Positions 1 to 11,832 of a DNA stretch of 64,000 bases are shown here, one piece after another. Within the stretch, counting starts at the first letter, position 1; every line of letters begins with the position of its first letter. The DNA is from Punica granatum (lineage: Eukaryota; Streptophyta; Magnoliopsida; Myrtales; Lythraceae): assembly GCF_007655135.1 (NCBI RefSeq), contig NC_045131.1, forward strand, positions 8,370,001-8,434,000. Direction: 5' to 3'. A program made the position numbers and the translations under genes. The notes beneath the pieces were generated by a model that was not told where the DNA came from, did no database searches, and saw nothing but the letters and a program-made list of their open reading frames with translations.

Positions 1-90
1 TCGGCGAATGATTTTTCAGAATCTTCACAGATTCTGATTAGTACAAGCCCAAAATTGTTGGTTAATATATTTGGTTTGACTTGATCGCAG

Positions 91-1054
91 AATGCGCGTG
101 CTAGCTTGGGAGACATTGTTTACCGTTACATTACATCAGATCAGTTTTATCCTGACTGTCTGCTCGACTGCCTCGATGTGTCCTCGGAACATCAGGCAAT
201 AGAGATAGCAAACAGGGTCGAGGCCTCGGTATTCTTATGGCGCAAGAGAACCAGTAAACCTAACAGCAGTATCCATACTAGATCGAATTCCAAGTCATCT
301 TGGGAATTGGTCAAGGAGCTAGTGACCGATTCCGACAAAAGGGAGCTGTTTGCTGATCGAGCCGAGAGCCTGTTGCACTGCCTGAAGCAGCGGTTCCCTG
401 GTCTCCCGCAGACAACCCTGGACGTCTGCAAAATCCAATTCAACAAGGTTCGTCCTAAGGTCTTACTCCAAAAATTCGAGGAATCTCCGCAAGACATTTT
501 ACCATAACGTCGTCTAAAAAAATTTCCGGTTTTTTCATTCGCTTTATTTGGAGACTAACTAATTGAGTTTATGATCTGGCTCTCTAGGATGTTGGAAAAT
601 CCGTTCTGGAGAGCTACTCGAGAGTATTGGAAAGCATGGCATACAATATTGTGGCTCGTATTGATGATCTACTCTGCGTAGATGACCATACCAAACGACC
701 AGACAAGTTGCCTCCTAACAACAAGGACCTTGGTCAGTGTGCTCCCAAGAGAAGCAGTCCTGCAATCCCGCAATCCATGCCAGCCTCAAGCACTCCATAT
801 AAGACTGCTTTCACCACTCCGAGTTTTTCTCCTGCACGCATGTTTAGTCCCTTGAAGGGAGATCAGCAGTCACTCTATATTACCGTGCCAAGATCCCTGT
901 TAAAAGGGCCCTGAACGATTACTTCGGCGCAGATGGAAAGCAGAAGGAGTCTGGGACTTTAGCTGAGAAGCTGGGGTACTCGTCCTCACACACGAGCCTA
1001 GAAGTGTTGGCAGCCCAAAATGGGAGAGAACTACTGAACTTGCAGGAGGTTTAA
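91..1054 (+). CDS. ROPGEF: RopGEF (PRONE domain), 3' part of gene, frameshifted tail
   Basis: Plant Rho-of-plants guanine nucleotide exchange factor; the PRONE domain catalyses GDP release from ROP GTPases at the plasma membrane, typically downstream of receptor-like kinases. Only the last two exons are inside the window; the 5' part lies upstream. Exon 91-447 follows a CAG acceptor and opens with [14 protein letters not shown], followed by [16 protein letters not shown] and [15 protein letters not shown], all typical of the PRONE C-terminal half. It ends at AAG|GT, and exon 588 onward resumes with [16 protein letters not shown] and [10 protein letters not shown]. The variable Ser/Pro-rich tail ([16 protein letters not shown]) then meets a TGA at 912-914. 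The conserved-looking ending VKRALNDYF continues in another frame to TAA at 1052-1054, so a net one-base loss (or two-base gain) near 860-895 is inferred. Family assignment is firm; the exact member is not. Confidence 0.9.
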
Positions 1055-1602
1055 AGAGATCAAGTCGGGGAGGATTGGCACGGCGTTTTCTGATGAGGAG
1101 CAGTCCCTGTAATTTAATTTTCGATGTTTGCTGCTCTGAGCAGGCCTGTGCTTGTTTGTACTGAATGTTCTCACCAAAAATTTGGAGCAAAGCTGAAATT
1201 CGTCGAGCTGAGTGCGTCTTGTTTCATACATTTCAAGTGTCTCTGATCGCTAAAGCAATTCAATTACACTCGAAGACGGGGAACGAGAGACAAGATAAAT
1301 AAACTCCTTTGTTGAAAAATAATTGTTAAGATGCTAGGGAAGTTAGAACTGAAGATAGTTCCTAAGATTGGATTCCGAACTATGGATAACTAGGCTTCTG
1401 ACATCGATCGATCTGTTACCAACCAAGAAGTAGTCCGCTACGACTTATTCTTAATAAATAATACAAGAAAGGACCGCATGATATACACTAAGAGAAAATT
1501 ACCATAAGATCTCGTGAAAGTCCACTGGAGCAAAATGCATTACCGAAATCTTGTTTGCAAGCATAACTAATTAGATTTCCTAGTTAGTGGTCAAACAAAC
1601 AT

Positions 1603-1674
1603 GTCGTTGTAGTATAGTGGTGAGTATTCCCGCCTGTCACGCGGGTGACCCGGGTTCGATCCCCGGCAACGGCG
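1603..1674 (+). tRNA. trnD-GTC: tRNA-Asp (GTC)
   Basis: A 72-nt cloverleaf can be drawn. The acceptor arm GTCGTTG (1603-1609) pairs with CAACGGC (1667-1673), with discriminator G1674. The anticodon arm CCCGC/GCGGG encloses CTGTCAC, giving anticodon GTC at 1636-1638. The T arm is CCCGG/CCGGG around TTCGATC, which also serves as the pol III B box. There is no intron, and CCA is not encoded, as expected for a nuclear tRNA. A TTTTT tract follows directly. Confidence 0.97.
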
Positions 1675-1679
1675 TTTTT
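1675..1679 (+). terminator. RNA polymerase III T-tract terminator of tRNA-Asp
   Basis: Five T residues immediately after the discriminator base of the tRNA, the standard pol III stop signal. A longer T-run lies just downstream as a possible backup. Confidence 0.8.
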
Positions 1680-2516
1680 GTTATTATTATTTTTTTTTCC
1701 TCCCCTTATGTATAATTAAAAAGACTAATAGCATTTGATTGACTTTATTCATTATCCATTAGTTAAACATCCGTGTATCGAGAGTTTGTTTGAAACTCAA
1801 TTTGCTTGCAAGTATGGATTCCGACTGCAAGTAGTAATTAACTGTGCAATTCTCCGAAAACTTGATTTGAAGCGAAAATGTTTCCGATATTTCGGTGAAA
1901 TTCAGAGAACATAATTAAGATTATCAATGAAGGGAGTGTCTATTTATTTATTCACTTACTCTTGACAGTGCTGAGAAGTAGTTAGGTTCTCAAAAGTTGA
2001 TTACACGTTGTCCACAAATTCGTAGCCTCATTGGACGAAGATGTACCCTTGGGGAAGTTCTAGACATTGGTCGTGTTATACGAAGAAACGGATCGATATT
2101 TTATGATGATTTATGGTTAAGCTTTGCTTGTTTCTGAGATAATGGTGCGAGGATTGGTGCCGTCTGCATCTTTTATTGGCTCTCCGATGGTGAAATCTAA
2201 ACTGTTACACGTTCGTTCCTCATGGCTGATGGCAATTACGGTCGCTTTCTCTGCATTTCGATTGGATAAATTCAGCGTGTCCAGCACTAGAACCCAGGGC
2301 CGGTATCCGTTTACACTCGGGACGTCGATCATTTTGCTTCGGATAGGCGTCAGAAACAAACCTTAATTGGAACAATAAAGTAACACGCTATTGCTCCAAA
2401 ATAATATTGATATTGCCAAAGTTGGTGTGTCCATTATCAAAATAACAAGCTAGTGCTCCATTTAGGACTGAGTGCGGTAATTGCATGAACCACCTTTTGT
2501 TTCCCTTTTTCTGCCA

Positions 2517-2525
2517 TATATAAAA
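2517..2525 (+). promoter_or_regulatory. TATA box of the lipid transfer protein gene
   Basis: TATATAAAA lies 94 bases before the ATG at 2619, leaving room for a 5' leader of roughly 60-70 bases, which is typical for a plant pol II core promoter. Confidence 0.7.
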
Positions 2526-2618
2526 CCCCTCCCCCCTGGGAGTTTTGATTCACTTCCAATACTTGGAATCAATAGAATTTAAGAGAAAACTCTCTCTATA
2601 CTCATCAGCACACAAAAA

Positions 2619-3000
2619 ATGGCGCCAAGTTTCAAGTTCATTTGCCTCTTTGCACTGATTCTGGCCATCGCCATGGGGCTCAGGACCTCCGAGGCGGCTG
2701 GCCCTTGCGGAAAACCGAGCCCTGATGAGGAGGCCTTGAAGCTGGCTCCCTGCGCCACTGCTGCACAGGATACGAAGGCTCCTGTATCCGACAGCTGCTG
2801 CGCGCAGGTGAGGAGCATCGGCCAGAACCCGAGCTGCCTCTGCGCAGTCATGCTGTCCAACACGGCCAAAGCATCTGGGATCAAGCCCGAGATTGCCATC
2901 ACCATCCCCAAGCGCTGCAACATCGCCAACCGCCCAGTTGGCTACAAGTGTGGAGGTAGGTCCCTTCCAACTCTTTTTATAGAAATCGTTATATTCGATT

Positions 3001-3038
<38 letters not shown>

Positions 3039-3277
3039 TAACTGCAGCCAGAATAGTCGATCGCTACGCATTGATTGTCATCATGCTCCTGCCAATCAAT
3101 GGTCGCGACGGGCCCAACCGACATGACCCTTTAGAGAACCTTGATTTTATATAGAATCTCATAAGATCTATGTGGTTTGGCTTTTTCGACCTTTTCAAGT
3201 GTCATTGTTCGGATCGACTCATTTCGTATTCAAACCCTGTTTTCTCCCATTGCTTTGCAGCTTACACCTTGCCTTAA
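2619..3277 (+). CDS. DIR1-like non-specific lipid transfer protein (two exons)
   Basis: Small secreted protein of the bifunctional inhibitor/lipid transfer superfamily, which binds lipids in a hydrophobic cavity in the apoplast; DIR1 relatives act in systemic defence signalling. Exon 1 is 2619-2955 (ends G|GTAGGT) and exon 2 is 3261-3277 (after TTTGCAG), encoding 117 residues ending CGAYTLP. Residues 1-27 form a signal peptide with a hydrophobic core (ICLFALILAIA). The eight cysteines at 30, 45, 60, 61, 73, 75, 100 and 111 give C-x14-C-x14-CC-x11-C-x1-C-x24-C-x10-C, a complete eight-cysteine motif. The start is the first ATG after the TATA box. The single intron carries a CT repeat, and the last cysteine lies in exon 1, so splicing only adds the tail. 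The match to DIR1-like proteins is from family knowledge; ligand and role are not shown here. Confidence 0.93.
3004..3035 (+). repeat. (CT)n microsatellite in LTP intron
   Basis: About 16 uninterrupted CT units inside the only intron of the lipid transfer protein gene. Confidence 0.95.
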
Positions 3278-4738
3278 AGGGAAGAAACCACCGATATATC
3301 GACTGAAGTCAAGGCCATATGGTTCGGGGCAGCCTTTCTTCTCCTAAGCTGGTCTTGTAGCCAGAATAAAGGCAAAGCCATAAGCTTTGCACCTATATTC
3401 CAGTAAGAAAAATAATACAAGTTGTTCTCTCCTTAAAAATAAAAAATAAAAAATTACTTTTCACTTCTTTTATGAATACTTTCAGTTACGTAAATTTCCA
3501 GCAGAAGTTGCTGGAGAGAGCACGAATCTCATCGAAGTACGTATTCTCCAATATTCTTCCCAGTCAAAACCGAGCTAAAAGGAACAGGACATGATCAGTT
3601 AACCGGCCAGGATATGACAGCGACCTTCGGTCGTTTCGTCTCCGAAAAGGATCGATGGAGAAAACACATGAAAAGGAATAGTCCCAATAAGAATCAAGAT
3701 GTGGCTTCGAGTCATTTGTCGTCGTCATGAAAAAAACAGTGCTTTAACGACCAGAACTTGAAAACGGATGTTAACTGTCGATGGGATAAAAAAGCAGAGG
3801 CTGCCCCACACGCAAACTCACAGATAAGGGTACGACTAAGGCTAGCTGCTTTTGATCTTGTGGATGGATGCATCATTTACTTTTATGTACATAATACATA
3901 TCAAACATATCGGAAAGCACAGTTCAAAGAGGAAATCAAAGCATCACCTGGACCCCGCAAAGCCGACTATTTGTCTAGCTTTCGAGCCACTTGGGTGCTC
4001 TGGCAAGTCTTGGCCTCGGGGCGAACCTAGATCAGGCCAAATCGCGCTCGGAACTTACATATGCCTCGGAGACGTAAAAAACAAAATGACGTTCGCCAAT
4101 ATTGCAACTTTATTAAAGAGTTACCGGTTTACAGGAGTTCGCCATACAGAATGCAAAAAGCTAAAATTATTCAAAGATTCGATGAGTTCATAACGTATAA
4201 AGGTGAGTACTTCTCGACCACATTGTCAAGATTGTGGTGGAAGTTGGAGTCTTCCCTTTATACCTTAAAAAAAGCACACACTTTACAGCATCTGAAAGGA
4301 AAATAAAAACAGACTGCTTGACAGATACTAAATACGAACATATGAGGGTGGACGAAACTCCGAAGTTTCGTGCGACTTTGCTCCTAGTCTCTGAGGAACC
4401 GAACAACAGATTCTGACCCGACGACTATCTCTATCTTCACTTACAAGGAGTAAGAAGCCAAAACCCGCTATCCTGCGATGAGACGTATGACAAGGAATAT
4501 CTATTAGCAAGTCAATATGACTTTTATAGCACTGAATATGTCAAAAGCAAATCTCAGGAAATTACAAGGAGGACTCCAAATCAGATGATCAAGGGTGAAA
4601 GTGATGGAAAGGGCGAGGCTACCTCGTAAACTACTGAGCCTTGATGAGCAAGCCTTCAGTAATATAGAGACCCTGCATAAAGTAAAAAAGCACGTAGAGA
4701 GGAGAACTAAGTCGATGGCCTCATCATAGACCAAATTT
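3278..4738. other. Spacer between convergent LTP and SIS-like genes
   Basis: Holds the 3' untranslated region of the LTP gene (AATAAA-like signals near 3364 and 3439) and the 3' flank of the minus-strand SIS-like gene. Only short, unsupported ORFs occur between them, and no repeat structure was recognised. Confidence 0.5.
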
Positions 4739-6617
4739 TTAGACTAAAGAACAGCTATAAGTTCTACCTTGCCACCAATTTCCTCTCGAAGCAGTTCCCG
4801 GATCATCTTCGCCCGGATCTTTCTTAAACTGCAAGACGAACAAAACTTCTTAGCAAACTCTCAAATCAGATGATTTTTTTTTTTTTTTTCTACTTAGCGT
4901 TTTGGATGAAACATTGGCCAAAAATTATTTAGTGCATGAACTAAGTCGAGATGAGCTCTTATTATCTATGATAAAGGCATTCTTGTCCTCTCAGCTCACG
5001 TAACTCAAGTTATGTCATTAATGGAATAAACTTTGCCAGTCAAAAGAAGCAAAAAGAAAAAAGTTCTGAGATCAGAGAAACTAATATAGAATATGATGCT
5101 CGGCGGATTTCTGAAAGGAGGTCTCTGCATAAAAATCATATGGCTTCTTGTCGTACAATTTCATCCTATCAGTGTCTTAAGAGACTGAATAACGGCTGCT
5201 CCATCAGCTGCATAAAATCAAAACCTAGAAACAGAAAATAGATTGACTAACCGAGTTCATGCTCGAGCCTTGGGTGTTCTGGGGATGAGAGTAGTTCTCT
5301 TGACCTCCATAATAAATCGAAGAACTCAGATGGCATGGGTGTAATCTTTGTTCTTGATAAATGGAACTCATCTCCCAGTTCGGTGCGCTCTGAATTCCCC
5401 CATCTCCACTCTTTGTTGTGTCATCTGGAAAGACCAGAATTACAGCTTTTTCGAAATAGAGAATTAACGGACTTGTCGACATCAATGATATATCTATTAT
5501 TCAACCGCACAACTTGCACTTTTCTAGAAAAACTCCCCAACATCATCAGCAAGTAAAAGACATCCGAATAGATTGCACTAGCTATTAAGACTCTGCTCAG
5601 GAGATTACCATATAAATAGGAGACGAACAAACACGTCTTAAACAGTTTGAGCGTATATAACAAAACTGTGTGTCTCAGACATAAAGATGCATATGCTTAA
5701 ATGAAAAATTGTGCAAAACATAATCAGCATCCAGTAAATGGTCTGTAATGAAGATCTTGAACCATATAAGTATGAACCAAGTAGCTTAATCCATATATAG
5801 ATTCATAAGCATTCAAGACATAATAACTTCAATCAGTTGAATCAACTGAACTCTTAGTCCACGCAGAAAAGAAGAACACGTACCCGCTGGAGTCTCAGAT
5901 CTGTTGCTCCACGGCTCGTTCGAGAATTCCCGTTTCTTTTCGCTCTCCGAGTGCAGAAACTCTTTTCCTACAATCTGGTCAATATCCAACAAAAGAATAA
6001 AATATCAGTTAAAGAGAAATCGTGACTCATTCTGATGAACTACAGATGATTAAGAGGGTGGCTTCTTCCTATTGTCCGCCTAAGGCTTCATCGCTATATG
6101 AAAAAGACCATTCATTCCTCGTTACATTCCGCCCCGAATCAGTGCAATGACTAATTCAGATCACTCGATATCGTCTCAGATAGACGGAAATAGTACTTAT
6201 TGCTTCGAAGCGAAACAGAGCTACTCGTCTAAACTGCCACTGCAGCGCGCACTGAAACTCCGCAGACCCATACGAGAATGAGAGCAGAACCGAAATGAAT
6301 AGCACGAGGCCGAATATAATGAATGTCTAAATGCTCAGACTCGAGTTCTGATTCGGCCAGAATAAGGGAGAACAGGGGAACAAAAACAGACGTGGGGGAA
6401 GAGAGAACAGGGGAACAAAAACAGACGTGGGGGAAGAGAAAACAGGGCGACAGACAATCACCTTAGAGTTAGACGGGGGCCCGAAGATTGACCCGAAAAT
6501 ACCCGTCGAAGAGGAGGCAGCCGGGTACGTCTCCCTGGAGCCGAACAGCTCCGAAGCCAACGACGAAGAGGAAGATGAAGACGACGACGGACACCCCACC
6601 TGCTTCCTTCCCTCCAT
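4739..6617 (-). CDS. SIS: SIS-like serine-rich protein (four exons)
   Basis: Small plant-specific protein of the salt-induced serine-rich (SIS) family, whose biochemical role is not established. Exons on the minus strand are 6617-6462, 5974-5884, 5424-5252 and 4828-4739, all with GT-AG borders and phases that join in frame to 169 residues. Exon 1 has the family start MEGRKQ, a nine-serine run and SSSTGIFGSIFGPPS. Exon 2 has IVGKEFLHSE. Exon 3 has the hallmark MSSIYQEQRLHPCHLSSSIY followed by YGGQENYSHPQNTQ. Exon 4 has KKDPGEDDPGTASRGNWWQG. I chose the MEGRKQ methionine over the one seven codons upstream because family members begin there. The usual ending GSLYY is replaced here by GRTYSCSLV. 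The upstream side has long GA/CT repeats. An alternative acceptor near 5215 would give a short, early-stopping isoform. Confidence 0.88.
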
Positions 6618-6905
6618 TACCTCCTCTCTGTTTCTCAAATGGAACTCAATACTCTCTCTCTATGTAAAGCCACCCACCCCCTTTCGACCCTCCTCAGAGA
6701 TAACAAAAAGCCGGGCCTCGATTGGGGTATATTTATCCGCGAGCAGCACCGTCAATGGAGGTGGGGCGGTCCCGGGAAAGGGAGAGGAATTGCGGGATTC
6801 CTTGCAGAAGAAACCAAAAGAAACACGAGCAGGGGCAAGGAAGAGAGAGAGAGGAGGAAGCGAAAAAGGAGAGAAACACCCCCGACCCAGAGAGAAGATG
6901 ATGAC

Positions 6906-6908
<3 letters not shown>

Positions 6909-6942
<34 letters not shown>
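6909..6942 (+). repeat. (GA)n microsatellite
   Basis: About 17 GA units upstream of the SIS-like gene. Confidence 0.95.
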
Positions 6943-6944
<2 letters not shown>

Positions 6945-7214
6945 TGAAGGTCGCACGCCGATGGCAGAGTAAAACAACGAAACCGTCGCTCGCTCCTTCA
7001 AAATCTTCTTCCCTGTTCTGCGTCCAAATAAACAATTCCTTCCTTCACACTATGATCTCTTCTTCTTTCTGTTCTGGCTCTGCAAATCTCGCAGCTTCTT
7101 CATCGGGTGTTATATAGAGGGAGAAAAGGGAAGATTTTTGGGTGGGCTGAATTGATCTGTTTCTCGGTTCTCTTTCCTTCCTTCTCTGTCTCTCTCACCG
7201 ACCCCGACCGACGA

Positions 7215-7218
<4 letters not shown>

Positions 7219-7263
<45 letters not shown>
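7219..7263 (+). repeat. (CT)n microsatellite
   Basis: About 22 uninterrupted CT units. Confidence 0.95.
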
Positions 7264-7265
<2 letters not shown>

Positions 7266-8188
7266 CTGGTGAAAAATGAAATGAGTCAATCCTTAAAAAA
7301 AACAAAACAAAAGTTTTTTTGCTTTTAAATTTTTTTTTTCTGTTTTTCGGTTTCTGTCTCTTTCTCGTATTTACCTGTCGAGAGGGCTAACAGATGGAAG
7401 CCACGTGTACATATCTAACGTCCAGGTGGGTCCTCCGCAGTTGTCCCCCAACCTTTTACTGCCACGGGTCCTCCCTTAATGGATAATATTCACCTCACCC
7501 AACCGAAGACCCCCCACCTTTTTCACTTTCCTCTCCCTCGGCGTCCTCTTGGGAATTCCCACCCTTTTTTTTTTTCCCCCCATAAGTAATAACTTATAAT
7601 TCTTACGCATATATAGAATATATAATTTGATTTGATTTTGAGGAGGCATAAATAGATTTGATTATTATAGCAGTGGGAAAAGAGGTTATAATTGAGTTGC
7701 ATGAATGATACCCTCCTATGTGATTTGTTTCCCTTCTTAGTATATCACTAGTATCATATATTTCTATATTGAGCGGCATATTATAGCCAGGCTAAAATCT
7801 CCAAACCGTGTGTAAATTTTATAAGTTTTTAAATGCCTCATGACGGTGAGAACTATCGCGAAATTCATTCCTGCAATGTGAGAGAGATCTCGTGTCTCTG
7901 TAACCGATCTACATAGAGGGAGAAAATTTTAGATAATTCTATCTCAAATAACGTAGTGAAAAAAAATCAATAAGAATTTTTTAATGAAGAATAATTATGT
8001 CAATTATTTGTGTCAAATCTCATATAAACCAATGAATTTTGATTCATCTTTTCTATGTGGGATTAATATTCTCAACAATTCGAGTAATCAACACCAAATG
8101 TCTAGTTTCATGTAATTTAATTGGTGCTTTCTCACGTCACGTGACGAGATAATATCATCCAATAACTCTGGTACGGGAGCGTCAATGC

Positions 8189-8655
8189 AGACAAAATCAG
8201 CATGCATGACAGTTTCACATGCACGAAGAGTCCCATGAACCCTTCTCACCTTGCCGGTCCACCAAATGCACTGAATGCATTGCGATGACTGGAGTGACTA
8301 GCTAACTAATGATGTAGGTCGACTGTGAAAACTGAAAAAAAGATATATACACACGGGAGAGATCTTGTATATATATGTATCAATCGGTCGGTCGGTACGA
8401 CCTTTGCATCCAAACAATCAAAATCAGCAAGCTTGCACACAATATTAACCGCCACGTACGATAGCAGTAATTAACGCTTTTATAACGGCGACTTGAGTAA
8501 TTAACAGTTATAGTGGAACTCATTCTGGCGTGTTGGAGTGATCCATAATAACCAACTGGTATGGTTGATGCATCCATACAAACAAAATCAGCATGCATAT
8601 GGAGTCCAAAGCATCCTTCTCACCTAGCCGGTTCACTAAATGGATTGAGATGACA
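8189..8655 (+). repeat. Imperfect direct duplication about 390 bp apart
   Basis: The block ACAAAATCAGCATGCAT, then CCTTCTCACCT with GCCGGT and a CAC-AAATG tail, occurs at about 8189-8295 and again at 8579-8655 with scattered differences. A shorter relic of its start (CAAAATCAGCA) is at about 8418. Confidence 0.7.
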
Positions 8656-10887
8656 ATGTCCGTGATTTACGACTGTAGTAACTAAATCTAATCTATATAA
8701 ATTACCGACTTCCTCAAAAAACAAATTTCACTTTTAGGAGGAAGGAAAAGCTGCACTATTCAGCCTAGCTAAAATAGAAGAAAATTCTGGACCCCTTTTT
8801 TTTACATCTTTCTGCATGGTCCCTTTTTGAAGAGAAATTTTGATTGATCTGCCAACAAGTAATTTCCTCGACCAGGGAAGGAACAAAACAGAAGAACCCA
8901 AATTTTGGTAAACAATTCAGAAAGAATGACATGAGCTTTTGACCTTATCCCTTTATCTTGTCTGGCCGGACATGGGAGGGTATTCCTCAAGAACACGCAT
9001 GGCATACCACTTTAAAATTAATCATGATACATGGATAAATCACACTGTGAGCGTAAAAATTGAAAACGCATTTTATGATCATAATATAAATTAACGTTCG
9101 ATAAGCGACTTTCTAACCAAAGAACGACCATATTTCTAGTTTTTTTATTTTATTTAAAAAAAGACTTAAAAATTCCAACTACAATAACATATATATACAC
9201 ACATATATATATATATATATATGCACCGGCAATTGCGTGTGGGAGTATACCGTCTTTTCGATAATAATAAAGTATTGAGTCGAATCTAATTGGATTTAAT
9301 TAGCATAATTATGATATTCACATGACTTTATAAATAATAAAATATTAAAAATCTATTTAGAAGTTTAGTCGGTTGGGGGTGGGGTCCCTTCAGTTAATGA
9401 TGGGGCAGCCCTACACAAATTAGTATTTCATCTACCAATCTACACTTTTTATCTTGGTTTGGATAAGAAAGATAGATAGCACTGTCATTTTGACCATTCG
9501 TGCGTGGCTTCTCTTATCCTTTTTCGGCTAATATCACGAGGTTAATCAACTAAATTTCCTCATAAACAATAGTGTCGAGACTGTTACCTTTTAAAAGTTT
9601 GGTCTTTTCATCTCGATTGTTATTAACCGAATGGATAAAACTGTTCCGCTCGAGCGAATCTTCAAGAACTCTCATGTAAGAGCAAGACCCAGTCGTAGAT
9701 TCTATGGTATCGGATTGAGAATTTGATTGTGAGATAAATTTTCATGGTCATTTGGATCTTATCGAAATCTGTTATATGAGGACAGAGAAGAGACTTCTTT
9801 AATCCTTTGAATGTAGCCTAGCTTGCAGTTTTGGATACGGGTTTTCTTTCAAAGAAAAATGAACGTTTACTGAAACAAAATAGTCATAAAAATTACCAGG
9901 CGGAATATATAGCTATCAGATAAGATCATGGATGGATTGTCAATTTTCTCGAGAGTTAGTGGTCTCACAAAAATATCAAAAAGCCACTTGCAGTACCTGA
10001 GATTTTGAAATAAATTTGGAAAAATTAAAAAAAAGAAGAAGAAGAAGAAGAAGAAATAAACAAAGATGTGATCGTGATGAGAGAACAGGGAAACTCGAGG
10101 GCCCACCATAGCAAAGCTAAGGGCTGCGTAGTGAGGGCCGGGCCCACGTGATGGGCTCAACTGGAGGCTCACCACTGAGGATCGCCGCATGGCCTACGTC
10201 TTACTTAAGACTTAATGAGGCCCACACACATGGGTCTGTCACATCGTTCACCCTCACTATATCGACGTATGTATATGAGTCGATCCTGAAATCACATGCA
10301 CTCGATTATTCATTTCTCTTTCATGCCTACTACGAATTATAGGTCAATACTATGATCGGAATGTTCTATCGATGATTAATCCATGCAACAATCAAGACTC
10401 TTGATGTTATCCTCTGAAATATATATATATATATATATATATTTTTACTCTTCAGCTTTCTGCGTATTTTCTATTTTTGTTATGAATCTTTTTTCTTTTG
10501 AATTTTTCTTCGTTTTTTTTATTCGTCCAGTTTTAGTCCTGCTTACATGACATTTTATTTAAATGGAAAAATATCTAAAAAATTAGGATAGCTAGAGAGA
10601 GAGAGATCGAAATTCGGATGGAGAGGGAGCCATGGGCCATGTTGGTGGCACCTCACCGAGACCCCTTGTGCCAGAAATGGAATCGAGAGATTGGATTGAA
10701 ATAAATTTTTATTTTCCTTTCTTTTGGTGGGTGGTAAGCCTTTCTTCTTTCTTTTTGTAGTCTATCTTCTCTTTTTTCTTTAAGGATTAGAAGATGTGAT
10801 AATGCCATCAAAGGGTCCATAGTTCACAATTGTGCCCACTTTCTTATCTACGGTAAACTTGTCTTTGAGAGAGAAGGTTGTTTTTGT

Positions 10888-10888
10888 C

Positions 10889-10927
<39 letters not shown>
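10888..10927 (+). repeat. (TCTG)n tetranucleotide microsatellite
   Basis: About nine to ten TCTG units in tandem. Confidence 0.95.
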
Positions 10928-10929
<2 letters not shown>

Positions 10930-11832
10930 GTCCCATTGGAACATTTTTATTCTTGAAGAACTTTTTGGGCTTTGCTTCTTAAAACTATTTGGGCTGTCCA
11001 TTGGACCATGGGCCTTTTGGTCGGCCCAATACAGAAGATCTTCTAGAAGATGTCAATTTTGCAGAAAACCAAATCAAACCTACCAAATCAAATTTGTCTT
11101 AATAAATTCCACGTTGATTATTTTCATTACCTTGACGGGATCAAACTCGCGTTCCCCTCAAAATAATGAATCATCTAGGTTTATAAGAAGAAGAGGCTAA
11201 ATCGGGAAGGTTTAGAGGGGTCATCAATGAAATTCGGCCCTATACAAGAAGTTTGGAACATTCAAAAAGATTGCAGGGATGACATTTCAGTTAAGTCTTT
11301 GCGTGACGACATATCCCAGAGTTCTTAGAGTTTATGGACGCCGCTCGCACGTAATATAACTCGATCATCATAAGTTGCTTCGTAGATTTTCTCGTTTATC
11401 TTTCCGCAGCGATTCTTAATGGGATTTGTTTGCAGAGTTCTCTTTTTAAGCTGAGATTGATGCTGATTAAGTAAGAAGATAACCTTGTTCGACAGCTGAT
11501 ACTCGGGATTTTGACAAAGCAAAGGCGCAAAATTAGTTGCACGCATGCGGTACTTCTTATTCCAAACATATTGCACCTAACTAAAACCGTGAACCAGGAC
11601 AGCACCCGATCAGTATTGTTGAGCACATAAGTGAAACTGGATGGCCGTTCGGGGTCACGTCTGCATCCGCTTCTCGATCGAAATGCCCCTAACTAGCACA
11701 AAATTGACCGCAGCTATACGTCTTCCTAGCATATGATACATACACTCGAACACATACTAATACTATAAATATAATGACACATACGGCAGGCAGGAGGTGG
11801 TGGAAAGCAAGAAAGGAAGGAAGAGTGCATTG

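Larger units (their letters stand above)
6639..7380 (-). promoter_or_regulatory. 5' flank of SIS-like gene with CT/GA repeats
   Basis: Upstream of the minus-strand SIS-like gene lie a GA run at 6909-6942 (CT in the gene's sense) and a CT run at 7219-7263. Pyrimidine-rich tracts of this kind are common in plant 5' leaders and core promoters; the assignment to this gene is by position only. Confidence 0.45.
7381..11832. other. Gene-poor spacer
   Basis: AT-rich sequence without a supportable coding region. It includes a dispersed duplication at 8189-8295/8579-8655, an AT repeat at about 9205-9222 and 10421-10442, a GAA run near 10036-10055, and a TCTG repeat at 10888-10927. A minus-strand open stretch at 11325-11626 is uninterrupted but unrecognised. 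Confidence 0.5.

Noticed and set aside
2117..2366. Overlapping 80-codon ORFs on both strands before the LTP gene
   Set aside because: Both strands are equally open, with no recognisable domain, and the LTP promoter follows directly; probably chance or an old fragment.
6427..6972. 181-codon plus-strand ORF opposite the SIS-like exon 1
   Set aside because: It is the antisense of the serine-run exon plus a GA repeat; its charged repeats come from low complexity and no family features are present.
10780..11200. ORFs over the TCTG repeat
   Set aside because: A four-base repeat gives open frames of repetitive residues on both strands; no coding evidence.
11325..11626. Two overlapping minus-strand ORFs (PEYQLSNKVIFLLNQHQS segment)
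   Set aside because: The residue pattern is protein-like, but no family was recognised, frames conflict and no promoter or splice support was seen; mentioned only in the spacer description.
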